The translations under genes were made by a program, and so were the position numbers. A stretch of DNA of 64,000 bases from Phaeodactylibacter luteus (GTDB lineage Bacteria; Bacteroidota; Bacteroidia; Chitinophagales; Saprospiraceae): the NCBI RefSeq assembly GCF_007993045.1, contig NZ_VOOR01000005.1, positions 124,001 to 188,000 on the forward strand, given 5' to 3'. This document shows, one piece after another, positions 43,096-51,632 of the stretch (the first letter of the stretch is position 1; each line of letters opens with the position of its first letter). A model generated the notes under the pieces. It was not told the DNA's origin, did no database searches, and worked only from the letters and a program-made list of their open reading frames with translations.

Positions 43096-43800
43096 ATGAG
43101 CAAAAGAAATAAGCTGCAGAAATTTGCAGAACTACTGTCCTACCCCAATGTATACGAAAACTTCAACCCTATGGCCCCTCAGCTGACGGGCATCAATGGG
43201 GAGCCTGTTGAAATGAAGGGGCGCTGGAGCGAAAAGCATTTTCATAACGACAACCCTATCGTGCTGGAGCTGGCTTGTGGGAGGGGAGAGTATACCTTGG
43301 GCATGGGGCGCATGAGCCCCAACCGCAATTTCATCGGGGTAGATGTCAAAGGGGCCCGGATCTGGAAAGGTGCTGGGGCCGCATTGGAGGAGAACCTGGA
43401 GAATGTAGCCTTCCTTCGTACACGCATTGAGCAGCTGAGCTTATTTTTTGAGCCTGGGGAGGTCAGCGAGATTTGGATCACCTTCCCCGATCCTTTCCTG
43501 CGCGAGAGCAAAGCCAACCGCAGGCTGACAGCCCCCCGGTTTTTGGATACTTATAAAAAACTCCTGCGCCCAGATGGGCTTATCCACCTGAAAACGGACG
43601 AGCCCAATCTTTATGAGTTCACGTTGGAAGTGCTGGGCGAGTACGAAGGCGCAGAGATTGTATACCAAGACGACGACATCTACTCCAAAGAGCTGCCGAT
43701 GGAGGAGCTGGAGCTGAAAACCTACTACGAGCGCATGCACCTCCGGGAGGGCAAGACGATCAAGTACGTACGGTTTAAGCTGAGGCAGGGCGCGCAATAG
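43096..43800 (+). CDS. trmB: tRNA (guanine-N7)-methyltransferase
   Basis: It methylates G46 of tRNA variable loops using SAM. 234 residues, normal length. SAM motif LELACGRGEYTLGMGR (about 56-71), the family signature VDVKGARIWKGA, and the catalytic/tRNA-binding motif WITFPDPFLRESKANRRLT (about 134-152), with LIHLKTDEPNLYEFTLE after it. It lies after the alpha/beta hydrolase gene with its own promoter. Downstream is the composite copy G repeat. Confidence 0.96.
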   Translation: MSKRNKLQKFAELLSYPNVYENFNPMAPQLTGINGEPVEMKGRWSEKHFHNDNPIVLELACGRGEYTLGMGRMSPNRNFIGVDVKGARIWKGAGAALEENLENVAFLRTRIEQLSLFFEPGEVSEIWITFPDPFLRESKANRRLTAPRFLDTYKKLLRPDGLIHLKTDEPNLYEFTLEVLGEYEGAEIVYQDDDIYSKELPMEELELKTYYERMHLREGKTIKYVRFKLRQGAQ

Positions 43801-43865
43801 TGCACAGGGCGCAAGCGGAGGCGCACAGGGATATGTGTGCTGTGCTTACCCTGCTGAGCTGGGCA

Positions 43866-44240
43866 TAAAAGCCTCAGGCTTTGTCGGCCTTGTAAAGGCA
43901 TTGGCCTAGTGCCTCAAGCCATAAATCCTTGCCACCCCAAGTTTCGTTCTTTTCCGCCTACTCTTCGTTAAAGAACCGCTCCTTTAGCTCGGGCTAAAGT
44001 CGCGAACCTTCGCCTTGATTAGCCGGAAAACAACTTCAACTTAAGTATCAGAGATTTATGTCTTAAGCCACTAGCGCTGCGCAGGGGTGTCAAGCCCGAT
44101 AGGGCCGAGCGGACAGCGAGCCCCGTAGCATAGCGCCCCCTGCCGCTAGGCAGGGGGAGGCCCCTATCCTTACGGAGGGGGCAGGCCCATCTCATTGGGC
44201 AGGGGGCAAGCCCCAAAAACGATGATTTGGGCTGCGCGGC
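43866..44240 (-). repeat. Family-1 dispersed repeat, copy G, interrupted by a nested MITE
   Basis: Minus-oriented copy in which CATTGGCCTAG and CGCTGCGCAGG, contiguous in other copies, are separated by the 161-bp element at 43906-44074 with CTAG duplicated. It also has an expanded region with three GGCAGGGGG-type hairpin units. The outer ends (near 43866 and 44240) are approximate. Confidence 0.82.
43906..44074. mobile_element. 161-bp CTAG-flanked MITE-like element, type a, copy 2
   Basis: A 161-bp core (43910-44070) between CTAG copies, about 95% identical to the copies at 18590 and 47660. Ends TGCCTCAAGCCATAAATC and GATTTATGTCTTAAGCCA are inverted repeats with a few mismatches. It is inserted into family-1 copy G. 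Confidence 0.9.
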
Positions 44241-44258
44241 TGAAGGGTTGAGCACGGC

Positions 44259-44762
44259 CTACTTCCCTGCCAGTTTCTTGATGGTATCTTCCAGTTCGTA
44301 CTCATCTCCGGGCACATAGCCGTTGTGGTTGTACACAATATTGCCGCTCTGGTCGAGGACGAAGGTCTGAGGGATGGTCTGGAAGTTCAGTGCATTGCGC
44401 AGCTGCTGATTGGGGTCTGAGAGGATGGCGTAGGTCCAGCCTTTGGATTCTACCATGGGCTTCACCTTGGCCAGGGCCCGTTGGGTGTCTATGGTCACGG
44501 CAACAAGTTCAACATCGTAGTCCTTCTGCCAATCTGGGTAGAGGTCAGCGATGGCGTCAAGTTCTTTTTTGCAGGGAGAGCACCAGGTAGCCCAAAAGCT
44601 GAGGATGGTGATTTTACCGTTGTCGGCGTAGGTTTTGATGTCAATCGATTGCCCGTCGAGGGTTTTGACTTCGACAGAAGGCAGTGTTTTGGTGGATTGG
44701 GCGCCGAGCTGTACGGCGAACGAAAGCGCTAGGGCGAGGGAGAATAGGATCGATTTTTTCAT
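44259..44762 (-). CDS. TlpA-type thiol-disulfide oxidoreductase (exported)
   Basis: 167 residues from the ATG at 44762 (MKKSILFSLALALSFAVQLGAQS); the longer frame upstream lacks family sequence. After the signal peptide comes a thioredoxin fold with the redox motif WATWCSPCKKE and the cis-proline segment TIPQTFVLDQSG. Such proteins reduce or isomerise disulfides, or supply reducing power, in the periplasm. It is divergent from the DUF6029-Omp28 pair; this three-gene arrangement is common in Bacteroidota, suggesting a shared role with the Omp28 protein, which itself has a thioredoxin-like CxxC. A -7 element lies at 44815. Confidence 0.92.
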   Translation of the reverse strand: MKKSILFSLALALSFAVQLGAQSTKTLPSVEVKTLDGQSIDIKTYADNGKITILSFWATWCSPCKKELDAIADLYPDWQKDYDVELVAVTIDTQRALAKVKPMVESKGWTYAILSDPNQQLRNALNFQTIPQTFVLDQSGNIVYNHNGYVPGDEYELEDTIKKLAGK

Positions 44763-44814
44763 AGGTATTAAGATGAATTTGACGTGGTGAGGCCGGGAGG
44801 CCCCGGCGGTTTTG

Positions 44815-44822
44815 CAAAGGTA
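44815..44822 (-). promoter_or_regulatory. Putative -7 element for the TlpA gene
   Basis: The minus strand reads TACCTTTG (TAnnTTTG consensus) 53 bases before the ATG. No clear -33 element. Confidence 0.45.
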
Positions 44823-44881
44823 AGCAAAGCAGGCAGTTGTAGGCCAGGGCAATCTATGCCCAGCTTTGTTTTTTGCCTGAC

Positions 44882-44889
44882 TATATTTG
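44882..44889 (+). promoter_or_regulatory. Putative -7 element for the DUF6029-Omp28 genes
   Basis: TATATTTG matches TAnnTTTG; a TTTG lies 13 bases upstream, closer than usual. It implies a leader of roughly 145 bases before the ATG at 45041. Confidence 0.42.
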
Positions 44890-45040
44890 CATAAAATTTT
44901 ATTTTCCAGCGAATTCGCAGGATTATTGTGGCACCTGGCGCTAAACCCCCATTTTGGACGTCAAAGCCAGGCTACCAATTAACAGGTTTTTGAAAAGGCA
45001 TGGTGCCTTTTTGTCAGACCTTAACGGAACTTTAAATAAG

Positions 45041-46735
45041 ATGAACCTATTGCAAAATAGCTCGCTCCGGGTGTTAGCGCTCCTACTGTCGCTATCGCCG
45101 CTCTCTACCCTTTTCAGCCAGGATGGCGGCATTTTATCCGGCAATCTGGAAGCCAATGGCAACTTTTTCATGCGGGACAGCCTGATCGGGGCGGCCAATA
45201 CCCCGCAGTACGACCGGCAGCTGTACGGGGCAGATGCCTGGCTCAACCTCTCTTACAGCAATTGGGGTTTTGATTTCGGGCTCCGTTTCGACCTGTTCAA
45301 CAATTCCAACCTGCTCAACCCCACGGGCTCTTTTACAGACGAAGGGATTGGGCGGTGGTTTGTCCACAAAAAAATTGATAAGCTGGATATTTCTGTCGGC
45401 TACCTTTATGACCAAGTGGGCAGCGGCATTATTTTCCGGGCTTTTGAGCAGCGCCCGCTGTTAATAGACAATGCGCTTTTCGGTGCCCGCCTGGCTTACG
45501 ATATAGGCGAAAACTGGCAGGTCAAGGCTTTTACTGGCCGGCAGAAGCAGCAGTTTGATATTTATGAGCCGGTCATAAAAGGAGGGGCGATAGACGGCTA
45601 CCTCAGCTTAGGGCAGGAAGGGCGCAATTGGGCCATGGCCCCCGGCGTTGGGGTCGTCAACCGCACCCTTGATGATCAGTCGATGAATGCAGTGGTGGCT
45701 ACGATCAACACTTACACGAAGGAGGATGCTTTTGTGCCGACTTACAATACGTATGCTTTTTCTGCCTACAATACCCTTTCTGCCGGGCCATGGACCTGGT
45801 ACCTTGAAGGGGCTTACAAAACGCCCGACAACCTAACGGACCCTTTTGGGGAGTTTGAGCTGTCCGACTCTTCTGTGGTGGTAGGCGAAAAGCTGTATAA
45901 AGGCAGTGGCACCGTAGTGTACTCCAGCCTGAGCTACGCACAGAGTGGGCTTGGGGTAACACTGGAAGGCAAGCGCACAGAGAATTTCGATTTCCGGGTA
46001 CGCCCACAGGAACAGCTCAACCGTGGGCTGGTCAACTTCCTGCCGCCCATGGCCCGGGTCAATACTTACCGCCTCACAGCACGCTACAACGCGGCTACTC
46101 AGTTTTTAGGGGAAATGGCAGTACAGGCAGATGTGCGCTACAACTACAAGCGCAAAGTAGGCGTGAATGTCAACTTCTCTAATATCACAGATCTAGACAA
46201 CAACCTCCTCTACCGCGAGCTTTACACCGAGCTCACCTACAAATACAAGCGCACTTGGCAGTTCCTGGCCGGGCTTCAGGTACAGCGCTACAACCAGGAA
46301 GTCTTCGAGTTTAAACCGGATGCACCTATCGTAGAGACCCTTACGCCCTTCTTCGATGTGCTGTACAAGTTCTCCCGCCGGAAGTCTATCCGTTTTGAAG
46401 GGCAGGCTATGCTTACCGGAAAAGACAGCAAAGGGCAGCGCCATGATTATGGCAACTGGCTCTTTGGCCTTGTGGAGTTCAGCATGGCGCCTCACTGGAC
46501 GTTTACCATATCAGATATGTACAACGTGGGGCCGGGCAAAAACTCCCCGGTAGACGATAGCGGAGAGAAGGCTGCTCTGCACTACCCACGCTTCGATGTT
46601 TATTACACCCACGGCTCCAACCGCTTTTCCCTTAGCTATATCAAGCAGGTAGAAGGGGTGGTGTGCACGGGTGGCATTTGCCGCCTCGAACCCGCATTCA
46701 GCGGGGTGCGTTTTACACTTAATTCCAGTTTTTAA
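45041..46735 (+). CDS. DUF6029 outer-membrane beta-barrel-like protein
   Basis: 564 residues from the ATG at 45041, chosen because MNLLQNSSLRVLALLLSLSPLSTLFSQ is a signal peptide; the frame extends 29 codons upstream without one. The mature part opens with GGILSGNLEANGNFF and is a succession of alternating-aromatic beta strands ending in RFTLNSSF, with the terminal Phe expected of outer-membrane barrels. The pattern (DRQLYGADAWLNLSYSNWGFDFGLRFD, then GSGIIFRAFEQRPLLIDNALFG) is that of DUF6029. Function is unknown in the family. It is co-transcribed with the Omp28 gene 18 bases downstream and divergent from the TlpA gene. Confidence 0.85.
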   Translation: MNLLQNSSLRVLALLLSLSPLSTLFSQDGGILSGNLEANGNFFMRDSLIGAANTPQYDRQLYGADAWLNLSYSNWGFDFGLRFDLFNNSNLLNPTGSFTDEGIGRWFVHKKIDKLDISVGYLYDQVGSGIIFRAFEQRPLLIDNALFGARLAYDIGENWQVKAFTGRQKQQFDIYEPVIKGGAIDGYLSLGQEGRNWAMAPGVGVVNRTLDDQSMNAVVATINTYTKEDAFVPTYNTYAFSAYNTLSAGPWTWYLEGAYKTPDNLTDPFGEFELSDSSVVVGEKLYKGSGTVVYSSLSYAQSGLGVTLEGKRTENFDFRVRPQEQLNRGLVNFLPPMARVNTYRLTARYNAATQFLGEMAVQADVRYNYKRKVGVNVNFSNITDLDNNLLYRELYTELTYKYKRTWQFLAGLQVQRYNQEVFEFKPDAPIVETLTPFFDVLYKFSRRKSIRFEGQAMLTGKDSKGQRHDYGNWLFGLVEFSMAPHWTFTISDMYNVGPGKNSPVDDSGEKAALHYPRFDVYYTHGSNRFSLSYIKQVEGVVCTGGICRLEPAFSGVRFTLNSSF

Positions 46736-46753
46736 ACCTGATAAGCGCCCAAT

Positions 46754-47602
46754 ATGAGATTGTTACTTACCCTTTCTGTGTCCGCCCTTTTGTTTTGGGG
46801 GTGTGAAGAAATCAGCCCGGTCATCAACCCGGTCATGGAGTCTGAGAATGTCTGTGAAGCACCGCAAGCCATCACCGGGCAGAGCCGGCAGGTGCTGGTA
46901 GAAGAGTTTACGGGTGTGCGCTGTGTCAACTGCCCGGCGGGCAGTGCGGCATTGGAAGACCTCAAAGGCCAGTACGGCGAGCAGTTGGTCGCGGTCTCCA
47001 TTCATGCAGGCTCTTTCGCGCCCCCTTATCCCGAGAGCGTTGATACCCTGCGCACCGTAGAAGGGGAGGCCATCCTCAGCTTTTTGGGCGAGCCTTTGGG
47101 CTACCCTACTGCAGTGGTGAACCGCAAGAAGTTCCCCGGCGGGTTCAACCTGCAATTGCCCCGCAATGGCTGGGCAGGGGCTATTGAGCAGGAGCTACAG
47201 GAAGCGCCCCGGGCACTGATTGATATCAATAACACTTATGATGCTGCAACTCGTACGCTCGACGTTTGCATCACCCTTGAAATGGCAGATGACCTCAATG
47301 CGGAGGAGTCGGTCTTTCTCACTGTGATGTTGACCGAAAATGATGTGGTCGATTTGCAGCTGACGCCGGAGAGCTCCGAGCCAGACCCTAACTATGTGCA
47401 TAAGCATGTACTGCGCACCATGATGACTACCCCAGCTGGCAATCTGCTGCAAGAGGATTTGTCTGCGGGGGCATTTGTGCAGAAGTCTTATTCGGTTGAG
47501 CTGCTAGAAAAGTGGGATGCTGCCAATTGCCATGTTGTAGCCTTTGTACATCTCGGTGGAGAAACGAAGGCCGTCCTGCAAGCAGCGGAGGAGCCACTAT
47601 GA
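46754..47602 (+). CDS. Omp28-family lipoprotein with thioredoxin-like domain
   Basis: 282 residues. Signal with lipobox-like LLFWGC (cleavage before Cys17). The mature protein has the Omp28 thioredoxin-like start VLVEEFTGVRCVNCPAGSAAL with a CVNC redox-type motif, ISIHAG-like VSIHAGSFA, and YPTAVVNRKKF. A C-terminal Ig-like beta domain follows. In Porphyromonas gingivalis Omp28 is a surface lipoprotein implicated in adhesion; the CxxC suggests a thiol role linked to the adjacent TlpA protein (inference). It is followed directly by a 161-bp mobile element. Confidence 0.88.
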   Translation: MRLLLTLSVSALLFWGCEEISPVINPVMESENVCEAPQAITGQSRQVLVEEFTGVRCVNCPAGSAALEDLKGQYGEQLVAVSIHAGSFAPPYPESVDTLRTVEGEAILSFLGEPLGYPTAVVNRKKFPGGFNLQLPRNGWAGAIEQELQEAPRALIDINNTYDAATRTLDVCITLEMADDLNAEESVFLTVMLTENDVVDLQLTPESSEPDPNYVHKHVLRTMMTTPAGNLLQEDLSAGAFVQKSYSVELLEKWDAANCHVVAFVHLGGETKAVLQAAEEPL

Positions 47603-47659
47603 ATAGCTTGATATTGTAGGGCTAGCTCTGCTCTAATTGGAGATGGTTGCACTTTTAGC

Positions 47660-47828
47660 CTAGTGCCTCAAGCCATAAACCCTTGCCACCCCAAGTTTCG
47701 TTCTTTTCCGCCTACTCTTCGTTAAAGAACCGCTCCTTTAGCTCGGGCTAAAGTCGCGAACCTTCGCCTTGATTAGCCGGAAAATAACTTCAACTTAAGT
47801 ATCAGAGATTTATGGCTTAAGGCACTAG
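47660..47828. mobile_element. 161-bp CTAG-flanked MITE-like element, type a, copy 3
   Basis: A 161-bp core (47664-47824) between CTAG copies at 47660-47663 and 47825-47828. The right-hand CTAG contains the TAG stop codon of the minus-strand deiminase gene (47825-47827). Sequence is close to copies 1 and 2; the inner stem and central hairpin are conserved. Confidence 0.9.
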
Positions 47829-50221
47829 CGCACACTCAGCTTCAGCGCCGTAGCCTCGGCTCCAGCGCGCAGTTGCAAAGTGTACATGCCAGCCGGCAGC
47901 CCTTGCAATGGAAGGGCAAATTGTGCAAATGGCCCATCCATCAGCCATTCCCCCCGTTTGGCTTGCTGCCCCAGCTTATTGAGGAGCACCCACTCTAGCC
48001 GGGCAGGCACAGGCCCGTTCTCCAAGCGCACCTGCGCCTGCCCGCGAGCCGGATTGGGGAACAGCCGGGCACTGAACTGCTGCCCGTGCTCAGCCGTGCG
48101 GCTGGGGGATTGGTCTACAATCTGTATCAGGTCGAGGTAGAGATTGTTGCCATAGCCGCCTACATTTTCAAACTCTACGGCCAGCCCTTGCCCGGCAAAA
48201 CTGCTCAAATCGACCTGTTCGGTGCGCCATTCGCTACAGTCTGCCGGTGCGAACGGGCTGATCTGAGGCTCGGCAGTAGCCAGCGCTGCACCAAATTGCT
48301 CAAATACGGTGACCCGGTTGCCCTCGCAATCCACCACATTGACCCGTAGCCCATCTTCAAAAGCCGAGGTTTTTTGGGCGTAAGCCAAATCAAATTTTAG
48401 GGCAGGGCTGTTCATGCCCGCAAGGTCGAAGCTGGCGCGCAGGAAATCGGAAGTGCCCCGAGTGTCTACCAAGAAGTTATTGAGGCGCATCGCACCAGGG
48501 TCGCAACCTTGAAGAGGGGCCACCTCCCATACTGCTGCATCAGCATTCGGGTTGTCCACTTCCCATGTAGCGGGCAGGCCACTGCTGAACCCCTCCGTGT
48601 AAGGCAGCTGTAGGTCTCTGACTTCCACCGCTGCGCTCCGGTCGAGGGTATCGGCCACAGCCCCTTTGTATGCAATCAGCCTGACTGGAAAAGTGCCGCT
48701 GCTGTTGTAAAAAATAGTTGGGCTTTCTGCTGTAGACTGCGCCGGCTGCCCGCCAGGGAACTCCCAGCGCAAACTGTCGTATGATCCAGCCGTAAGGTTG
48801 TCGAATGTTATGCTCTGCCCTGGGCAAAGGATAGCCGAGCCCGGGCTGAAAGCCGGCTGTAGCGCATTTACCCTGAAACGGAAATAGCCTTCCGGGGCAG
48901 GCATGGGGCGTACTTGCGTTTTCCCATTTTGCGCCTCAGCGGAAAGGTAATACTCCAATACCGTATTTTCTGGGAAAGGAGGGATGGCCCCCGCCCAAAC
49001 ACTTTGCAAAGTGTCTTCGAGCAAAAGCGGGACCGCAGTGTAGTTTTCCGTGCCCGCTTCCCGGTAGTGCAGGGCCGCTCCGGCAATCCCGCTTTTATGT
49101 TTGATGATGGCCGAGATAGGGTAGGGGGCCGTGCTGCTTTCTTGGTCTCGCAAGCGGGCGTGCGCAATCCACAGTGGGTCATTGGCCCCGACCAGCTTGG
49201 TGATGCAGTGAATAGCGCCCAGGCTGGGGATAATGCCGTTGCAGTCGATGCCCACTACCCGGTAACCGGGCAGGGCTTCCTCATAAATGCGCAGGGCGGT
49301 AGTATCATATTGCTCCTCATAGATGGGGACAAGCAGTGTCTTATTGACAAACAAGGCGTTGGTATACGTGCGGTAGTCCCCGTTGTTGTCGGGGTAGCGC
49401 CCGTCGGCGTCGGGGGGCATAGGCATGCGTATGATACGGTAAGGGTTGCCAAAAGGGGTAGGCACCTCATTGAGGAGGTATTCGATATTGGCCTCTATCT
49501 GAGGGCCATCCGCTACCCCTTCTGGATATTGCCCAATAACGATCGTCTCCTCGTCGATCAGCCGCATATGCATATCGAGGTGGTGAATGACATCAAAGGG
49601 CAAGGCCGGGAGCTTTACGTAGCGGTCAGCTCCGAAGAACAAGTGGGCGATCGCATCAATTTCAGCCTCTGATTTGCCGGGGTTCTCTCCCAAGACCAAG
49701 TCAGAAGAGAAAATCGTGCCCATCCCGTCCCGGAGGTTGTTGCCCCCACTGTGGACCCAGTCGTTGGGCGCCTCAGCCGCTTCGTAGAAAGGCAGCCCAA
49801 GCTGCTGTGCCACAAAAGCCGGGATATCGTCATCCTGTGGGCGCCAGGGCCGGTTGTAAATGTAATCGGCTATCATCAGGCTGTCTACATCATTATGGTA
49901 GATCGTCCACGGCCCGTAGTCGCGTATCCAGATGGAGTTGTAAGGGGGAGAGAGGAGGTCTACCTGCTCTAGCGGCACGCCACCTGCTTCCAGAAAGGAA
50001 GCCACATTGGCTGGGTTGTCGGCAAATATCATGACCCGGCACTCTTCCTGCCCATAGCGCACAATTTCCCGGAGCAGTGCACTGTGCTCATTGCGCCAGC
50101 TGACCAATAAGGCTTGTGCTTCCTCCCATTCTGCCATCAGCCGCACAGGCGGGGGCGGAGCTTGGGGCAGGGCGGTCGACAAGGGGCTTACGGCAAGCAA
50201 AACGAGCAGAAGGAAGCGCAT
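47825..50221 (-). CDS. Secreted peptidylarginine/agmatine deiminase with PKD module and T9SS type-A sorting domain
   Basis: 798 residues from the ATG at 50221 (MRFLLLVLLAVSPLSTALPQ, a signal peptide). Residues about 25-345 form a PAD_porph (agmatine deiminase fold) domain with the family's catalytic set: Asp in IRDYGPW, His and Asp in HHLDMHM, Asn in YTNALF, and the nucleophile Cys in GAIHCITK. A PKD module (about 465-545) and an adhesion-type domain with cysteines (about 560-710) follow. The last ~75 residues (ARLFPNPARGQAQVRL ... GMYTLQLRAG) are a type-A T9SS sorting domain. The arrangement recalls P. gingivalis PPAD, which citrullinates C-terminal arginines of proteins. Stop codon TAG lies in a transposon target duplication. 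Confidence 0.85.
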   Translation of the reverse strand: MRFLLLVLLAVSPLSTALPQAPPPPVRLMAEWEEAQALLVSWRNEHSALLREIVRYGQEECRVMIFADNPANVASFLEAGGVPLEQVDLLSPPYNSIWIRDYGPWTIYHNDVDSLMIADYIYNRPWRPQDDDIPAFVAQQLGLPFYEAAEAPNDWVHSGGNNLRDGMGTIFSSDLVLGENPGKSEAEIDAIAHLFFGADRYVKLPALPFDVIHHLDMHMRLIDEETIVIGQYPEGVADGPQIEANIEYLLNEVPTPFGNPYRIIRMPMPPDADGRYPDNNGDYRTYTNALFVNKTLLVPIYEEQYDTTALRIYEEALPGYRVVGIDCNGIIPSLGAIHCITKLVGANDPLWIAHARLRDQESSTAPYPISAIIKHKSGIAGAALHYREAGTENYTAVPLLLEDTLQSVWAGAIPPFPENTVLEYYLSAEAQNGKTQVRPMPAPEGYFRFRVNALQPAFSPGSAILCPGQSITFDNLTAGSYDSLRWEFPGGQPAQSTAESPTIFYNSSGTFPVRLIAYKGAVADTLDRSAAVEVRDLQLPYTEGFSSGLPATWEVDNPNADAAVWEVAPLQGCDPGAMRLNNFLVDTRGTSDFLRASFDLAGMNSPALKFDLAYAQKTSAFEDGLRVNVVDCEGNRVTVFEQFGAALATAEPQISPFAPADCSEWRTEQVDLSSFAGQGLAVEFENVGGYGNNLYLDLIQIVDQSPSRTAEHGQQFSARLFPNPARGQAQVRLENGPVPARLEWVLLNKLGQQAKRGEWLMDGPFAQFALPLQGLPAGMYTLQLRAGAEATALKLSVR

Positions 50222-50384
50222 AGGGAGCATAGGGAAAAGACTGTTCTGTGTGCAGGCGCAAGCACCACACTTCATGGTCAAAAAAATCACCTTCCCAATA
50301 TACGGGCCTTCTTGCACAATTGCCTGCAGGCCTGTCCTGCAAATCGACAGGCGTCGGCTAACTGTCAGGGCAAAGGCTGCTTGG

Positions 50385-50573
50385 GCGCAAACCAGATTGT
50401 CGTTTTATTGGGGGGCCTGCCCCTGCCGTGAGGGCAGGTGCCGCTATGCTCCGGGGCTCGCTCTTCGCTCGGCCTTATCAGGCCTGCCGCCCCTTCGCAG
50501 CGCTAGGCCAATGCCAGGCTAGAGCCCCAAAAGCATAAAGGCCTGCGACATTTTGGTTCACGCCCGGCTGCTT
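50385..50573 (+). repeat. Family-1 dispersed repeat, copy H, with 8-bp target duplication
   Basis: Core 50393-50565 (173 bp), from GGGCGCAAACCA to TGGTTCACGCCC, i.e. inverted ends. It is flanked on both sides by GGCTGCTT (50385-50392, 50566-50573), the cleanest target duplication of the family. Sequence is almost the same as copy C. The remaining spacer to 50879 (about 300 bases) shows nothing recognisable. Confidence 0.92.
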
Positions 50574-50879
50574 TCAGGGGGGGGGCGTCCGCCCAAAAGA
50601 TAGCCCGATGAGCGATATTTTTATCCTGAGCGCATCGGGCAGCCGCTGTGTTTTTTTGATTTGACTTGATGCTCTGGGCCAGTGTAGTGGGGAAAATGAG
50701 CTATTTTCAACCACGGCCGGCTTTTTTCAGAAGCTCAGCTTAAGCGTAGGTGGCTGGAAAAAGGTATAGCGTGAGAAGGAAGGGGCCGTCTTAACCGTGC
50801 AATGCCCTCCGGCACATGAAGTCTATTCAATTGTAGTTCAGCGCCCAATTGTTCATCCTTCAAAATAGTAGTCAGCCTT

Positions 50880-51467
50880 ATGCTAAATTTCAAAGAGAGC
50901 GGGCTTATTTTTTCGTTTGGGCGGCCCTGGGCTGTTCGCAAATACGATACCCACCGGTTTTACCAAGCTTTGAGCGGGCATGGGCTTAAAGGGGTAGACT
51001 TTATTGGGATCGCGGAGGGCCGGCTGTACCTGTTTGAGGTGAAGAACTACCGGCGGCGACAGGCTTGGCAGCGGGAGAACCCCTTCGATGTGGTCATTGC
51101 AGCACCGGACGAGCTAGTGGGGCGGGTAGCGGGCAAGGTAGCTGACTCCCTACGCGCAGTGCGGGCTATCGGGCGGTACTACGAGCGCAGGTGGCTGCTG
51201 CGGCTGCTCCGCCCCGTGCTGCTCCGCTTGCCTGCTCATTGGGGTGACTGGCCATTTTGGCTGCAAGCCTACGAGCTATGCCAAGGCACAGGCGAGCAGG
51301 TAGTGGCCGTATTGTGGCTAGAGACAGAGCAGGAGCGCAGCAGGCTGCGCGCTCAAATCCTAAAAGGGCTCAGAGCAGCGCTAAAGGGGCAGGTGGCTGA
51401 AGTAGCGCTATGGCCTGGCGGCGGGCAGGAAGAACGGGCCGGGCTTTTGGTTCGCCCTATGCCCTGA
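50880..51467 (+). CDS. Unrecognised protein with PD-(D/E)XK nuclease-like motif
   Basis: 195 residues, family not recognised. Residues 38-57 (KGVDFIGIAEGRLYLFEVKN) fit the core of a PD-(D/E)XK nuclease: Asp40, then a beta hairpin, then Glu53-x-Lys55. The rest is rich in Arg, Trp and Leu, with an amphipathic basic stretch (ERRWLLRLLRPVLLRLPAHW) and a C-terminal helical part. It could be a DNA nuclease or a catalytically inactive relative. It stands alone between a family-1 repeat and the convergent DUF58 gene, with no restriction or toxin partner. Confidence 0.6.
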   Translation: MLNFKESGLIFSFGRPWAVRKYDTHRFYQALSGHGLKGVDFIGIAEGRLYLFEVKNYRRRQAWQRENPFDVVIAAPDELVGRVAGKVADSLRAVRAIGRYYERRWLLRLLRPVLLRLPAHWGDWPFWLQAYELCQGTGEQVVAVLWLETEQERSRLRAQILKGLRAALKGQVAEVALWPGGGQEERAGLLVRPMP

Positions 51468-51632
51468 AGGCGCACCGGCCGGCTTTACACATCGGGTTTA
51501 CGGATACATCGAGCGTGTATGTCGGGGCTTTGCCCTGCTAGCCGAAGCCTAAGCTAAATGAAAATTTAGTGATGGAGCCTGGTGTATAAAGCGTTGATCT
51601 GTGATAGGATCATCGAGCTTCAAAACATCCGC

